Shown here: piece after piece, positions 1 to 7,671 of the stretch
Numbering within the stretch: the first letter of the stretch is position 1
How the letters are laid out: each line of letters starts with the position of its first letter
Source of the DNA: an uncultured Eubacteriales bacterium
Lineage (GTDB): Bacteria > Bacillota > Clostridia > Peptostreptococcales > Anaerovoracaceae
Direction of reading: 5' to 3'
Length of the DNA: 64,000 nt
NCBI GenBank assembly: GCA_902798745.1
Contig: CADBXM010000004.1
Span: 56,805 to 120,804, forward strand
Notes under the pieces: model-generated
The model's input: only the letters and a program-made list of their open reading frames with translations
Database searches by the model: none
Told to the model about the DNA's origin: nothing
Position numbers and translations under genes: made by a program

Positions 1-524
1 TTAAGGACCCTGCCTCTTTTCAGATATGCTCCCGTATAGGATCTTTCCGCGGTATCCAGCATTATGCCCCTATAATCATCCTGTTCCGCCATATCAAGCC
101 AGGTTCCAATTGACTCTCTCAGCAGTTCATTCGGGTGCGATGCAGTAACAGCAAGAATGAGGCTCTTGACTTTGTCCGGATGTCGAATCGCCATCTGCTG
201 CGCGATCATCCCACCCTGAGAGACACCAAATATGTCTGCTGATTCTATGCTTAAAGCGTCCATGATAGCATCCATATCATCTGCCATGTCACCGGTAGTA
301 AAGCCGGCATACATATTGTTTCGTCTGCTGAAGACGTATACCTTGAAATGCTCTGCGAAAGCCCTGTACATCACTGCAAATGGGACAGCAACACCTTTTG
401 CGGTCTTGAATCCGTCTCCTACTCCCGGCAGCATAATCAACGGATCATGCCCCTTTCCAAAGCAGATATAGTCACAGTTCAGGTCATTTAGTTCTATATG
501 TTCATTGCGCGCCTTATATATCAT
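1..524 (-). CDS. alpha/beta hydrolase, C-terminus beyond window
   Basis: Open frame of 174 codons running off the left edge, so the C-terminus is missing. The start at 524 is the first ATG of the frame and the protein begins MIYKARNEHIELNDL. An LPGVGDG stretch near residue 33 resembles the oxyanion-hole loop, and GVSQGGM near residue 100 matches the GxSxG nucleophile elbow, with Ser as nucleophile. The following QQMAIRHPDKVKSLIL is typical of this fold. No signal peptide or membrane segment is visible, so it is probably cytoplasmic. The substrate cannot be told from the sequence; esterase, lipase-like or C-C hydrolase roles are all possible. The Asp and His of the triad would lie partly outside the window. 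Confidence 0.85.
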   Translation of the reverse strand, partial: MIYKARNEHIELNDLNCDYICFGKGHDPLIMLPGVGDGFKTAKGVAVPFAVMYRAFAEHFKVYVFSRRNNMYAGFTTGDMADDMDAIMDALSIESADIFGVSQGGMIAQQMAIRHPDKVKSLILAVTASHPNELLRESIGTWLDMAEQDDYRGIMLDTAERSYTGAYLKRGRVL

Positions 525-586
525 CTACAAGCCTCATAACTAGACCCTTTTCGCCAGATTTTGTCTAACAAAAAGGGCGGGCACTT

Positions 587-859
587 TCAATCGTCTTCAT
601 TTATGTTTCTGTACAGGCCGTTGATGCTCTTGTTGGCATGTTCTGTAATATGCTTGCTTATAAGGCGGTCTCTGAGATCTTTGATCGCTATCATCTCATC
701 GGCGATATCTTCGAGCCGTTTCTTAGGTCCTGACACATAGCTCATCATCCGCTCCGCAGTAAAATCGGTGCTCATCTCAGCACATATAAGCCTGGAAAAC
801 TCCTCAGGGTATCCCTTCCGTAACATCAGTTCATACAACAATTTACTCTTATTACTCAT
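587..859 (-). CDS. small hypothetical protein
   Basis: A 90-residue protein starting MSNKSKLLYELMLRKG. I chose the ATG at 859 because a GGGAG ribosome site lies 8 bases upstream; an ATG 18 bases earlier has no such site. The protein is charged and mainly helical by eye, with no signal peptide, membrane segment or known motif. The N-terminal part (LLYELMLRKGYPEEFSRLI) looks like an amphipathic helix. I do not recognise the family. It has its own probable extended -10 promoter at 903-911 and stands alone between the partial hydrolase and a non-coding stretch. Confidence 0.7.
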   Translation of the reverse strand: MSNKSKLLYELMLRKGYPEEFSRLICAEMSTDFTAERMMSYVSGPKKRLEDIADEMIAIKDLRDRLISKHITEHANKSINGLYRNINEDD

Positions 860-902
860 ATTAGCTTCTCCCTGCAAATTGGAATTTGTAAGAATCTATT
901 TT

Positions 903-911
903 AGTATAGCA
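903..911 (-). promoter_or_regulatory. extended -10 promoter of the small hypothetical gene
   Basis: On the minus strand the sequence reads TGCTATACT, an extended -10 element, about 45 bases before the start codon at 859. No good -35 hexamer is seen, which is common with extended -10 promoters. CRP-like inverted repeats lie further upstream at 997-1017. Confidence 0.4.
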
Positions 912-1064
912 TACTAATATCCGAGCGTTTAACTTCCGAACTGATTCCAGGGAACATGTCACTTTTGTCACGTCTTTTCAGTCGATTTCAAGAAAAAGCG
1001 TGAATTTTGTCACGTCTATCTTTAAAAAGCACACTAGAAGCATGACGAAGTTTCATAAAGAGAG

Positions 1065-1175
1065 TTGAAAAAACAGCTGGATTACGGCTTTATTCACGAG
1101 AGTGGATATTATTTCATAGATTTATCTGATATTATCCAAGAATCATTGATTTCGGAGGTTCTCGCAAATCAATGA
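1065..1175 (+). pseudogene. possible remnant of a coding region
   Basis: After a TAA at 1056, a plus-strand frame reads LKKQLDYGFIHESGYYFIDLSD and continues for a few residues to a TGA at 1173. The composition looks like genuine protein, but there is no ATG and no ribosome site. It may be the last piece of a lost gene. The family is not recognised. Confidence 0.25.
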
Positions 1176-1333
1176 GTTGCCTTGCGGTCACGCTTGTATG
1201 TTGAAATAAGGAGCGGAGACGTGACAAATATCACGTCTATTCAGGGAAAAACGGAAATTTGCGTGACCGAAGGAGCGTATTATTATACATTTGCTTTGAG
1301 TATGACAACCATTGGTACAATATGTCGGAAAGA

Positions 1334-1366
1334 TAAAGGCGCGATCCGCATTATGCAGATCACGCC
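1334..1366 (-). terminator. terminator after the short lysS tail copy
   Basis: On the minus strand a 12-pair stem (arms 1338-1349 and 1355-1366, including G-U pairs) with a 5-base loop is followed by TTTATCTTT. The stem corresponds to the terminators at 3864-3901 and 16722-16760, with compensatory base changes between copies. Confidence 0.75.
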
Positions 1367-1412
1367 TTAATTTATTGTTTTGATAATTCCCTTTCCGGGG
1401 AGTTTGCCAGTA

Positions 1413-1488
1413 CTAGTACAGCTTCGCGCCTGCCGGGATCCTGTCATCTACTAGCAGGAGGTTGAGCATCTCCCCGCCGTCCATAATC
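1413..1488 (-). pseudogene. lysS 3'-end remnant (last ~25 codons)
   Basis: The last roughly 75 bases of lysS, encoding the ...DDRIPAGAKLY end with a TAG stop, are repeated here. Similarity to the copy at 3948 continues past the stop through about 50 bases into the terminator. Upstream the similarity fades at about 1488, three bases from the end of the KAP-like NTPase gene. It cannot make a protein on its own. It is the shortest of three lysS tails in the window and most likely marks an old insertion or recombination boundary. Confidence 0.8.
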
Positions 1489-1490
1489 GT

Positions 1491-2657
1491 TTATTGAGAA
1501 ATATTCTCATGCCCGTATTGTGTCTCAATTACTTCATTTGTCTTTTCTATCGCAGAAGCCTTTTGTGGTGCTTTGTCATATATGTCGGTCATTTCCTCCA
1601 AATATCTCTCGCTGTCCCAGATGCCGCTCTCGATCCATTCGCGCTCGGCTTCTGTCATCAGCTCCGGGGAGTACTTCGAATAGAGCTGCTTGATATCACT
1701 GTCATCGATTTCCAGTGTATGCTCCCCGTTTTTGTAGATTCCGCTCTTCGAAGCAAGGAAGAACGCAAGGAAGGAATACAGGCATCCATCTGGGACCTCC
1801 AGTCCTTGGCTATCCATATGATAGTAGATGCGGAAGAAACTCTCTAAACCTTTCGTTAGACTGCGTAAATTGTGACACTTGGCGTTATTTCTCGAAATAA
1901 TGCCTTTCGCTGTTATGTCATCTTCGGATATGAACGCATCCAGGACCAGAGCCTCGCGCTCTGCCAAAAACTCTGCGTACTCCGGTGACGGCCACGTCCT
2001 TTCGCTTATGATCGAATGGACGATCGAAGAATAGTCAGGGATATGATAGATTGACTGAGATACCGTTTTCTCCCTGAGCATGTGATATGTGGCGTCGTCC
2101 ATTTCCATCTTTTTTATGAAGAATTCTTCATTTGCCGAGATGATCGTATTGAAATTGCTGTTCTCACAGTAGTCGTTGATAACGCCAAGCAGCTCCAACG
2201 GATTCATGTTGGTCCTCTCAAAGTCATCGTACACAAGGACTACACGTTTTTTTTCGTGTGCCCTGATATCCTCGATCTCGTTCTTTATAGGGAGAAGATC
2301 GAGCGCGTTCACCGAAGTCATGACATTGCCGGCACTGCCCGCGATCGGATTAATGACTCTGATCACTCCGTTGAGAGCCGTCCAGAATCCCTTTGTATTT
2401 TCCTTGGCCCTTTTTAGTGTCCCCAGGAGAGGCAGGCAGGCTTCAAACCACTTCTGTCTTACGCTGTCCTGCAGATCCTTCTGATCGTTCATGCCGAACA
2501 GTGATACTTTGACTATGATATGCGTGTCCTTCAGAGCCCCAGCCAGGTCTTTCTCGATCAGATATGTCTTACCGCAGCCCCATTCTCCCAGAAGCAGCAT
2601 GGCGCCCACAGGGTCGTCTTCGTTGCAATAATGGATGAGTTCACTTAATGTGCTCAT
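1491..2657 (-). CDS. KAP-like P-loop NTPase
   Basis: A 388-residue protein. The start at 2657 (MSTLSELIHYC) follows AAGGAGG at 6 bases, better than an upstream ATG at 2684. GEWGCGKT near residue 26 is a Walker A motif, and VVLVYDDFER near residue 140 is a Walker B followed by the D-x-x-R seen in KAP-family NTPases. A Gly/Ala/Val-rich stretch (about residues 100-120) could be a weak membrane-associating segment, which some KAP proteins have. The C-terminal half is helical with no known domain. KAP NTPases occur in membrane-linked roles and in some phage-defence loci; no partner gene is present here, so its role is open. Its 3' end abuts a lysS remnant, suggesting it arrived by insertion. Confidence 0.7.
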   Translation of the reverse strand: MSTLSELIHYCNEDDPVGAMLLLGEWGCGKTYLIEKDLAGALKDTHIIVKVSLFGMNDQKDLQDSVRQKWFEACLPLLGTLKRAKENTKGFWTALNGVIRVINPIAGSAGNVMTSVNALDLLPIKNEIEDIRAHEKKRVVLVYDDFERTNMNPLELLGVINDYCENSNFNTIISANEEFFIKKMEMDDATYHMLREKTVSQSIYHIPDYSSIVHSIISERTWPSPEYAEFLAEREALVLDAFISEDDITAKGIISRNNAKCHNLRSLTKGLESFFRIYYHMDSQGLEVPDGCLYSFLAFFLASKSGIYKNGEHTLEIDDSDIKQLYSKYSPELMTEAEREWIESGIWDSERYLEEMTDIYDKAPQKASAIEKTNEVIETQYGHENISQ

Positions 2658-2736
2658 AAGCGTCCTCCTTTTTTTCTTTATCATCTATGGGTGCTGTACG
2701 CATATTGCGAATTAATAATACCACCCGAAGCATATA

Positions 2737-2764
2737 GGGTAGTCCCTCGGGGTAATATGCGGTA
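2737..2764 (+). repeat. GGGTAGT-type motif, copy 1
   Basis: GGGTAGTCCCTCGGGGTAAT then ATGCGGTA. It lies 80 bases upstream of the KAP-like gene. Similar to 4507-4533 and 16401-16427. Confidence 0.5.
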
Positions 2765-2858
2765 CAGTCAGTAACTAAAAATCTCCCGGCTCTACCACCT
2801 TTCAGTAAAAAAACCATGTCGGAAGGTATTACGCGATGGAGTCGCTGATGATCGTATT

Positions 2859-3584
2859 TTATCTATCGAAATTAAAATAATAGTAGAATTTCGTTTTATC
2901 CGGACCCTCTAATAGAACATTTGCATCCAATGCTTTGTACTTTTTGGTGAATGAGATCGCTTTTCCTTTTTTTATCTTGCTCTTTAGCTTACTGATGTTG
3001 ACCGGTTCAAAAACGTCGCGCTTCTTGAACTTTTCGCCACTGGCTTTGATAATCTTCCAACCCTTCTCAGGAACGACCTTTATAGTGATGCTTGTTTTCC
3101 TTTTGCTGCATTTTGAAATGTACTGGTATCTTTTGCTTCCCTTTAAAGATACTTTCTTGCCGTTTATTTTAATGCTCTTTATAGGATTCGGATAATCAAC
3201 TATAGTGACCGTGTTATTTATGGTCTTTATTTTGCCCTTGACTTTGTAATTGATGCTTAATGTCACTTCTCCGGGCTTCTTGCCCTTGAGATAGTATAAA
3301 TAATGTTTCCCGCCTCTGTGCTTCCATCCATATTCCTTTCTGACTTTGGCCATGGATGGATCACTTAATGTGACGCTATTGATGTTCATTACATCGGTTG
3401 CGTCTTCAAGCACGATCTGACCTTCTTCACCTACATAGATCTGGTCCATAACCGGGGTGGCGGAACCACGTACAGATGAAGTTACACCATACGCGCTTGC
3501 TTCTCCGGTACCGAAAACCAGCATACCAAAAGCGACAATGACCGTTATCGCAAGCGACATCACCCTCTGAAATCCTCTACCCAT
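2859..3584 (-). CDS. secreted Ig-like (Big-type) surface protein
   Basis: A 241-residue protein with a signal peptide: positive start MGRGFQRV, hydrophobic core to about residue 25, and probable cleavage after GEASA. AGGAGGG lies 7 bases before the ATG. The mature part is Lys-, Gly- and Thr-rich beta-type sequence. Residues 45-130 resemble a bacterial Ig-like (Big) domain (VTLSDPSMAKVRKEYG, then KPGEVTLSINYKVKGK). The second half (KSIKINGKKVSLKGSKRY) looks like a related repeat. No LPxTG or other anchor is seen, so it may be released or held by charge. It is flanked by two lysS tail copies, hence probably accessory. Function unknown. Confidence 0.75.
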   Translation of the reverse strand: MGRGFQRVMSLAITVIVAFGMLVFGTGEASAYGVTSSVRGSATPVMDQIYVGEEGQIVLEDATDVMNINSVTLSDPSMAKVRKEYGWKHRGGKHYLYYLKGKKPGEVTLSINYKVKGKIKTINNTVTIVDYPNPIKSIKINGKKVSLKGSKRYQYISKCSKRKTSITIKVVPEKGWKIIKASGEKFKKRDVFEPVNISKLKSKIKKGKAISFTKKYKALDANVLLEGPDKTKFYYYFNFDR

Positions 3585-3863
3585 TTATTCACCCTCCTAG
3601 TTTCTTCTTTGATCCGCATTTAGCTCTACGCAATTCGAAATGTTTCGAATTGCACACATACATTTCAACGGTACCTGAAGATCGTTTTATCGTGCACCTG
3701 AGCAAATCTTTCACCTAATAATAGCAAACCTGAACAATTAATAACAACTTGTCGAAACAGAGTGTTCCCTAAAAATCACATGTCTCCGCGATGGAGGTGC
3801 GATTACTGCTCACATCTTTCATAGCGACTCCTTTGTTTTCGCAATTGAGAAAATCAAAGCAAA
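3585..3863. other. intergenic region with operator-like palindrome
   Basis: Upstream region of the secreted protein gene. The main feature is a perfect inverted repeat with 11-base arms and a 2-base centre at 3630-3653. No gene is seen; a plus-strand frame at 3791-4000 overlaps the lysS tail copy and has no supporting features. Confidence 0.5.
3630..3653. promoter_or_regulatory. 24-base perfect inverted repeat, possible operator
   Basis: Arms GCAATTCGAAA and TTTCGAATTGC separated by TG. It lies about 46 bases before the start codon of the secreted protein gene (3584) and has no T-run, so an operator for a dimeric regulator is more likely than a terminator. Confidence 0.5.
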
Positions 3864-3901
3864 GAAAAGGGCATAATCTGCCGCATATAGCAAATCATGC
3901 C
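3864..3901 (-). terminator. terminator after the lysS tRBD copy
   Basis: Minus-strand stem with arms 3870-3881 and 3890-3901, fully paired if G-U pairs are allowed, followed by CTTTTCTTT. It matches the terminators of the other two lysS tails in position and in compensatory changes. Confidence 0.75.
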
Positions 3902-3947
3902 TTGATTGATTGTTTAGATAATTCCCTGTCCGGGGAATTTGCTGGTA

Positions 3948-4370
3948 CTAGTACAACTTCGCGCCTGCTGGGATCCTGTCGTCTACGAGCAGGAGGTTGA
4001 GCATCTCCTCGCCGTCATACTCGTTGACTGCGCTGATCAGCATTCCGTTGGAGTACTCTCCCATCATCTTTCTCGGAGGAAGGTTCACGATCGCTATCGC
4101 AGTCTTTCCAACGAGTTCAGAAGGATCGTAGTACTTCTTGATACCGCTGAGGATCACTCTGTCCTCGCCGGATCCGTCGTTCAGGACGAACTTCAGCAGC
4201 TTGTCAGACTTCTTCACTTCTTCACAGCTCTTGATCTTGACTGCTCTGAAATCCGACTTGCTGAATGTATCGAAGTCCACTTCCTCTTCAAAGAGTGGCT
4301 CTACCTTGACCTTGCTGAAATCGATCTCGACGCGCTCTTTCTTGGCTCCGCCCTTGCCTTCCGGCTTCAT
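3948..4370 (-). CDS. stand-alone copy of the LysRS tRNA-binding domain
   Basis: A 140-residue frame identical at 139 positions to the last 140 residues of LysRS at 16938-18887 (the one change is Asp to Glu near the C-terminus). It covers the linker and the EMAPII/Trbp111-type OB-fold tRNA-binding domain. By eye the DNA differs at some 35-40 of 423 positions, nearly all silent, including one serine codon changed between the AGC and TCC families. So this is not a fresh in-place duplication; it comes from a diverged lysS. Similarity begins 6-7 bases before the ATG, which is an internal Met of LysRS. No ribosome site precedes it, so translation is doubtful. Free Trbp111-like domains are known to bind tRNA, so function cannot be ruled out; a displaced gene end at an insertion site is the simpler reading. 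Confidence 0.7.
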   Translation of the reverse strand: MKPEGKGGAKKERVEIDFSKVKVEPLFEEEVDFDTFSKSDFRAVKIKSCEEVKKSDKLLKFVLNDGSGEDRVILSGIKKYYDPSELVGKTAIAIVNLPPRKMMGEYSNGMLISAVNEYDGEEMLNLLLVDDRIPAGAKLY

Positions 4371-4418
4371 TGTCGGGAGTATAATACCTATGAGTTATTA
4401 TCACAAAGGAGGACGCAC

Positions 4419-4472
4419 ATGGATCACCCTGCCACATGTATTGACTGGCTCAGACCGTTTTTAGGAGGCTGA
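4419..4472 (+). CDS. possible 17-residue peptide with strong ribosome site
   Basis: Plus strand: AAAGGAGG lies 6 bases before an ATG that opens a 17-codon frame (MDHPATCIDWLRPFLGG) ending in TGA. A perfect TATAAT lies at 4380-4385, but the best -35 (TTGCCT) is 20 bases away. It may be a true small peptide, or the 5' end of a gene truncated by the recombination next to it. The family is not recognised. Confidence 0.3.
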   Translation: MDHPATCIDWLRPFLGG

Positions 4473-4506
4473 GTTATATGCCATTTTACCACGCACCAGC
4501 CCGGTG

Positions 4507-4533
4507 GGGTAGTAAACGGGGTAAAATGGGGTA
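4507..4533 (+). repeat. GGGTAGT-type motif, copy 2
   Basis: GGGTAGTAAACGGGGTAAAA then TGGGGTA. It lies between the lysS tRBD copy and the glycine-zipper-like gene. Confidence 0.5.
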
Positions 4534-4593
4534 GTATTTTTAATCTGTGTTTGGTTCCCCAATTTCCATTATTTACATTATATAATTGATTTT

Positions 4594-5193
4594 TTAGCCG
4601 AAACTAAACGGAAGATTGTTCTGCGTAGCGAAGGTATTAAACGCAGCTTTAACATCCGCAGCCTTTTCTGGGATGTTCTCCTGTGCATACTCTATTGTAG
4701 CATTAGCTATTGCTTTCGCCTTATCTCCAAGAATCTCAGCACCCTTAGCACCATGTTCTACCGCTAGCTTATAAGCTTCAGTTGACAAAGCACAACCTAC
4801 CATACCACCAACAATTGTCCCTGCTCCTGGCATAACAGCGGTACCAACTGCTGCACCCGCCATATATCCACCATAACCTGCTGCCTTCTCTCCCAGTTGA
4901 TATGCAACTTCAGACAACTCCATTTCGCCTCTGAAGTATGCGGATCCAACTTCAACTGTTTTTATTCCCATGGCAATTCCCTCTGCCGGTATGCCAATCG
5001 ACGAAGCAGATTGTAGCAGTTCGCTTCCAGTTTTTTCTGCTAATATTGATATCCCCTTTTCTGCTGAACCAATGCCAAATCCGATAAAAGCTCCTTTTCC
5101 TGAATCCTTGGCGGTGTTTTCTACCATCTCTTCAGCGGTTATTTCCCCCACTGAGAATTTCGAATAATTTTCAACGGCAGAATCTACGCACAT
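4594..5193 (-). CDS. glycine-zipper-like hypothetical protein, perhaps N-truncated
   Basis: A 199-residue frame rich in Gly and Ala. Two stretches (about residues 34-45, GAFIGFGIGSAEKG, and 107-135, YGGYMAGAAVGTAVMPGAGT onward) look like glycine-zipper membrane-inserting segments. The rest is amphipathic helix with repeated AxxxA spacing, ending NLPFSFG. No ribosome site precedes the ATG, and the frame stays open only 7 codons upstream to a stop. It could be the C-terminal remnant of a larger protein. Such sequences occur in toxin- or bacteriocin-like proteins and in phage-linked proteins; nothing here decides. It lies between the lysS tail copy and the catabolic cluster. Confidence 0.5.
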   Translation of the reverse strand: MCVDSAVENYSKFSVGEITAEEMVENTAKDSGKGAFIGFGIGSAEKGISILAEKTGSELLQSASSIGIPAEGIAMGIKTVEVGSAYFRGEMELSEVAYQLGEKAAGYGGYMAGAAVGTAVMPGAGTIVGGMVGCALSTEAYKLAVEHGAKGAEILGDKAKAIANATIEYAQENIPEKAADVKAAFNTFATQNNLPFSFG

Positions 5194-5323
5194 TATTAAA
5201 GCGGTACAAAAGCGTCATCGATAAAAATCAATGGGATTTCCGAGAAAGCGCTATCTTTGTTATAGGAAATTTCGCTCGTGTCCCAGATCTCTCGCCAAAC
5301 AGTCAAAATGGAGCACTTTCGCG

Positions 5324-6160
5324 CTACAACTGATACATTTTTCTCTCCCCGGGGCTTATCTGCGTGATGTAATCATATGCCGTTCCTTCCCGTTTATAAT
5401 TAGCGTGATCCATTTCGGCAAATATGAGTCTCTCATCGAGGATCTCTTTGTCCATGTCATCTACCGGACTGCTGAGCAGTTCCACTGACGGTTCATACAG
5501 ACCCGACCTGCCTGTGTACTCGAACTTATCGTCATTGCCGGTAAAGTTGCAGTATGCCACCGGAACAGAATTCTCTACTGCTCTGATCAGTGAGAAACGA
5601 GCATGCAGCCTGTGGAACGGCGCCATGTTGGCAGCGATGCATACGATGAGATCCGCGCCTTTTACCGCAAGCCTCCTTGCAGGTTCCGGAAATTCTATGT
5701 CATAACATATCAGCATCCCTATCCTGCCTATATCCGTGTCGAATACCGGATAACCGGATCCGGGAGTAAAATTCTCTTTTTCTCCTTCGAACAGTCTGGT
5801 CTTGGCGTATGTGCCCTTGAGCCTCCCTTCACTGTCTATTAAGTTAGCGCTGTTATATATCTTTCCGTTCCTTGATTCAGGATACCCGTATATCACATTG
5901 ATTCTGTTTTCCGTGGCAAATTTTGCCATTGTTTCAAAGGAAGGGCCATCGGCGGTCTCGCATACCGACCGGAGTCGTTCACCGGCTTCATACCCGGCAA
6001 TATACATCTCCGGGAACACAACAAGTATAGCCCCGCCTGCTGCAGCTGCCTTTACTGCCTCCGCGGCTCTTTTGAGATTATGCTCCCTGCCCTGTTTGTC
6101 CGAGGTCGTCTGAACCAGACAGATCCTGAACTTATTCGGTGTGTTTCTTTCCGTATACAT
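5324..6160 (-). CDS. carbon-nitrogen hydrolase (nitrilase superfamily)
   Basis: A 278-residue protein with the full nitrilase-superfamily triad: Glu in VVFPEMY (about 51), Lys in GTYAKTRLF (about 120) and Cys in MLICYDIEFPE (about 152). The family hydrolyses amides, nitriles or carbamoyl groups. It starts inside the end of the upstream transporter gene (29-base overlap), with AAGGGA 7 bases before the ATG, so the two are translated together. Context is an Amadori-compound cluster with a polyamine/opine-type importer. I infer an amidase role, perhaps deamidating a Gln- or Asn-derived product as FraE asparaginase does in the Salmonella fructose-asparagine pathway. N-carbamoylputrescine amidase is an alternative. 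Confidence 0.85.
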   Translation of the reverse strand: MYTERNTPNKFRICLVQTTSDKQGREHNLKRAAEAVKAAAAGGAILVVFPEMYIAGYEAGERLRSVCETADGPSFETMAKFATENRINVIYGYPESRNGKIYNSANLIDSEGRLKGTYAKTRLFEGEKENFTPGSGYPVFDTDIGRIGMLICYDIEFPEPARRLAVKGADLIVCIAANMAPFHRLHARFSLIRAVENSVPVAYCNFTGNDDKFEYTGRSGLYEPSVELLSSPVDDMDKEILDERLIFAEMDHANYKREGTAYDYITQISPGERKMYQL

Positions 6161-7568
6161 CTCTGAATCCCTTCATATCTACCTCGCCGCCGCTCCTCTT
6201 TACCTCAAGGGCAGCCATGATGTCCGTAAATCTCGATTCGTTTATCGGATACTTTATCATCAGCAACCCCACAAGTATCATAGCTGCTCCGGGTATGAAC
6301 GTGAAGCATGTGCTTATAGAGCTGAGTGCTGATGCAGTCTGTGCCTCTAGTGAAGCATCGAATCCACCGGACTCAAGAATGATGCCGAGCGCCTGTGAAG
6401 CGATCGCGACCGACAGTGATTCTGAAAGAGCCTGAAGCGATATCACCTGCCCTGAATGCTTTACCCCTGATGCCAACTCTTCTACCTCGCATGAATCATA
6501 GATCATCGACGGCATCAACTGCCAGTAGCATGTGTTCCCGACGGAGTAGATCAGACATATGATGCATATGCCAACGAATGATCCAAGCGGCAAAAAACGT
6601 CCAGTCATCATGATAAGGCCGGTAAGACCTATCCCGCCCGCAAAGATGGTTTTTTTGTCAGTCGCAGCGCTCAGCTTTGCGATGAACGGAGTAAATACTA
6701 TGCCAGAGACTGTGATCAGCAGCATTATGAGAGATATCTGGCCCGCGCTGAGTCCGGCGTTATATGTAAAGAAGTACACTCTGTCCGACATGAAGAATGT
6801 ATTTGCCACAAGATAGAGGAGGCTCACACCAACTATATACTGGATAGGCCTGACTTTTATGATCTTCATGTAATCTCTTATTATGCTTCCAAAAATGCTG
6901 AGATCAGGCCTGTTGCTGTATCCGTCCGGCTTTACGAAATCAGGATCATCACTCTCATGGATACCCAGCGCACAGATCAAGAGGGCTGCTCCACTTATGA
7001 TACCGACAATAAGTCCCATGACAGACCATGAGCTGTTCTGGCCCAGCCCCCCCTTCATAAGAAAATCGACCAGAATGGTGGGGACAACCATCCCGAGGGC
7101 CATGCCTACCTGATTGAACACGTAGGCATAAGATCTCAGCACGGTCCTTTCGTTATAATCTTCTGTCAGGTCCGATCCCCATGCCATGTAAGGCACAAAG
7201 AACGATGAAAATGTCATTTGAAACAGCAGCATGACCGCGAAAAAATAGATGACCTTGGCTGTATAGCTGATATCAAGTGATGTGAACAGCAGCCACATAG
7301 TCAAAGCCACAGGCAGGGAAGCAAAGATCAGATACGGCTTTCTCTTGCCGTATTTTGAGAGAGTGTTGTCTGACAGGTATCCCGCTACAGGTCCGCACAT
7401 GACCTCCCATATCGATCCGACGGCCATTATGAGACCGGCAATGCCCGGCTTAAGACCCGCTACAGATGTAAGGAAAAACATCATAAAGGTCCCTTCAATG
7501 GTGTACATCGCGTTGTCAGCAACGCCGCCTATTCCGTATAAAAGTTTCGTTTTGAATCCCAGTTTCAT
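6132..7568 (-). CDS. GPH-family (MFS) sugar:cation symporter
   Basis: A 478-residue integral membrane protein with about 12 hydrophobic segments. The GPH signature is clear: FKTKLLYGIGGVADNAMY at the N-terminus, GYLSDNTLSKYGKRKPYLIF between TM2 and TM3, and GSDLTEDYNERTVLRSY after TM4. I use the ATG at 7568 (MKLGFKTK), the usual family start; an upstream ATG at 7604 would lie inside the terminator hairpin. GPH transporters carry glycosides, pentosides or hexuronides with H+ or Na+. It sits after potD and overlaps the nitrilase gene. It probably imports a sugar or sugar-amine handled by this cluster, possibly a second route beside the ABC importer. Confidence 0.85.
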   Translation of the reverse strand: MKLGFKTKLLYGIGGVADNAMYTIEGTFMMFFLTSVAGLKPGIAGLIMAVGSIWEVMCGPVAGYLSDNTLSKYGKRKPYLIFASLPVALTMWLLFTSLDISYTAKVIYFFAVMLLFQMTFSSFFVPYMAWGSDLTEDYNERTVLRSYAYVFNQVGMALGMVVPTILVDFLMKGGLGQNSSWSVMGLIVGIISGAALLICALGIHESDDPDFVKPDGYSNRPDLSIFGSIIRDYMKIIKVRPIQYIVGVSLLYLVANTFFMSDRVYFFTYNAGLSAGQISLIMLLITVSGIVFTPFIAKLSAATDKKTIFAGGIGLTGLIMMTGRFLPLGSFVGICIICLIYSVGNTCYWQLMPSMIYDSCEVEELASGVKHSGQVISLQALSESLSVAIASQALGIILESGGFDASLEAQTASALSSISTCFTFIPGAAMILVGLLMIKYPINESRFTDIMAALEVKRSGGEVDMKGFRDVYGKKHTE

Positions 7569-7582
7569 CGTTACAGCATAAT

Positions 7583-7620
7583 ACCTTTTAAAGGGCTGCG
7601 GCATTACAGCCGCAGCCCTT
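7583..7620 (-). terminator. terminator after potD
   Basis: A GC-rich stem (AAGGGCTGCGG with CCGCAGCCCTT) is followed on the minus strand by TTAAAAGG, a weak T-run. It lies 52 bases after the potD stop. Readthrough into the symporter and nitrilase genes is likely, as no separate promoter is obvious. Confidence 0.6.
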
Positions 7621-7671
7621 GATTCCTTTTGCCTTTTTCTAAAGATGTTTACTTATACCCCGTTCAGGATA

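Larger units (their letters stand above)
860..1333. other. non-coding region with TCACG repeats
   Basis: No convincing gene. TCACG/CGTGA occurs repeatedly: TTTTGTCACGTCT near 963-975 and 1005-1017, a perfect inverted repeat with 7-base arms at 1218-1237, and single copies near 1184 and 1264. Two places have the CGTGA-N6-TCACG layout of Crp/Fnr-type operators. A 62-codon plus-strand frame at 1182-1370 overlaps a terminator and has no ribosome site, so I do not call it. Confidence 0.4.

Noticed and set aside
1182-1370. 62-codon plus-strand frame
   Set aside because: Overlaps the terminator of the lysS remnant, has no ribosome site and no recognisable features.
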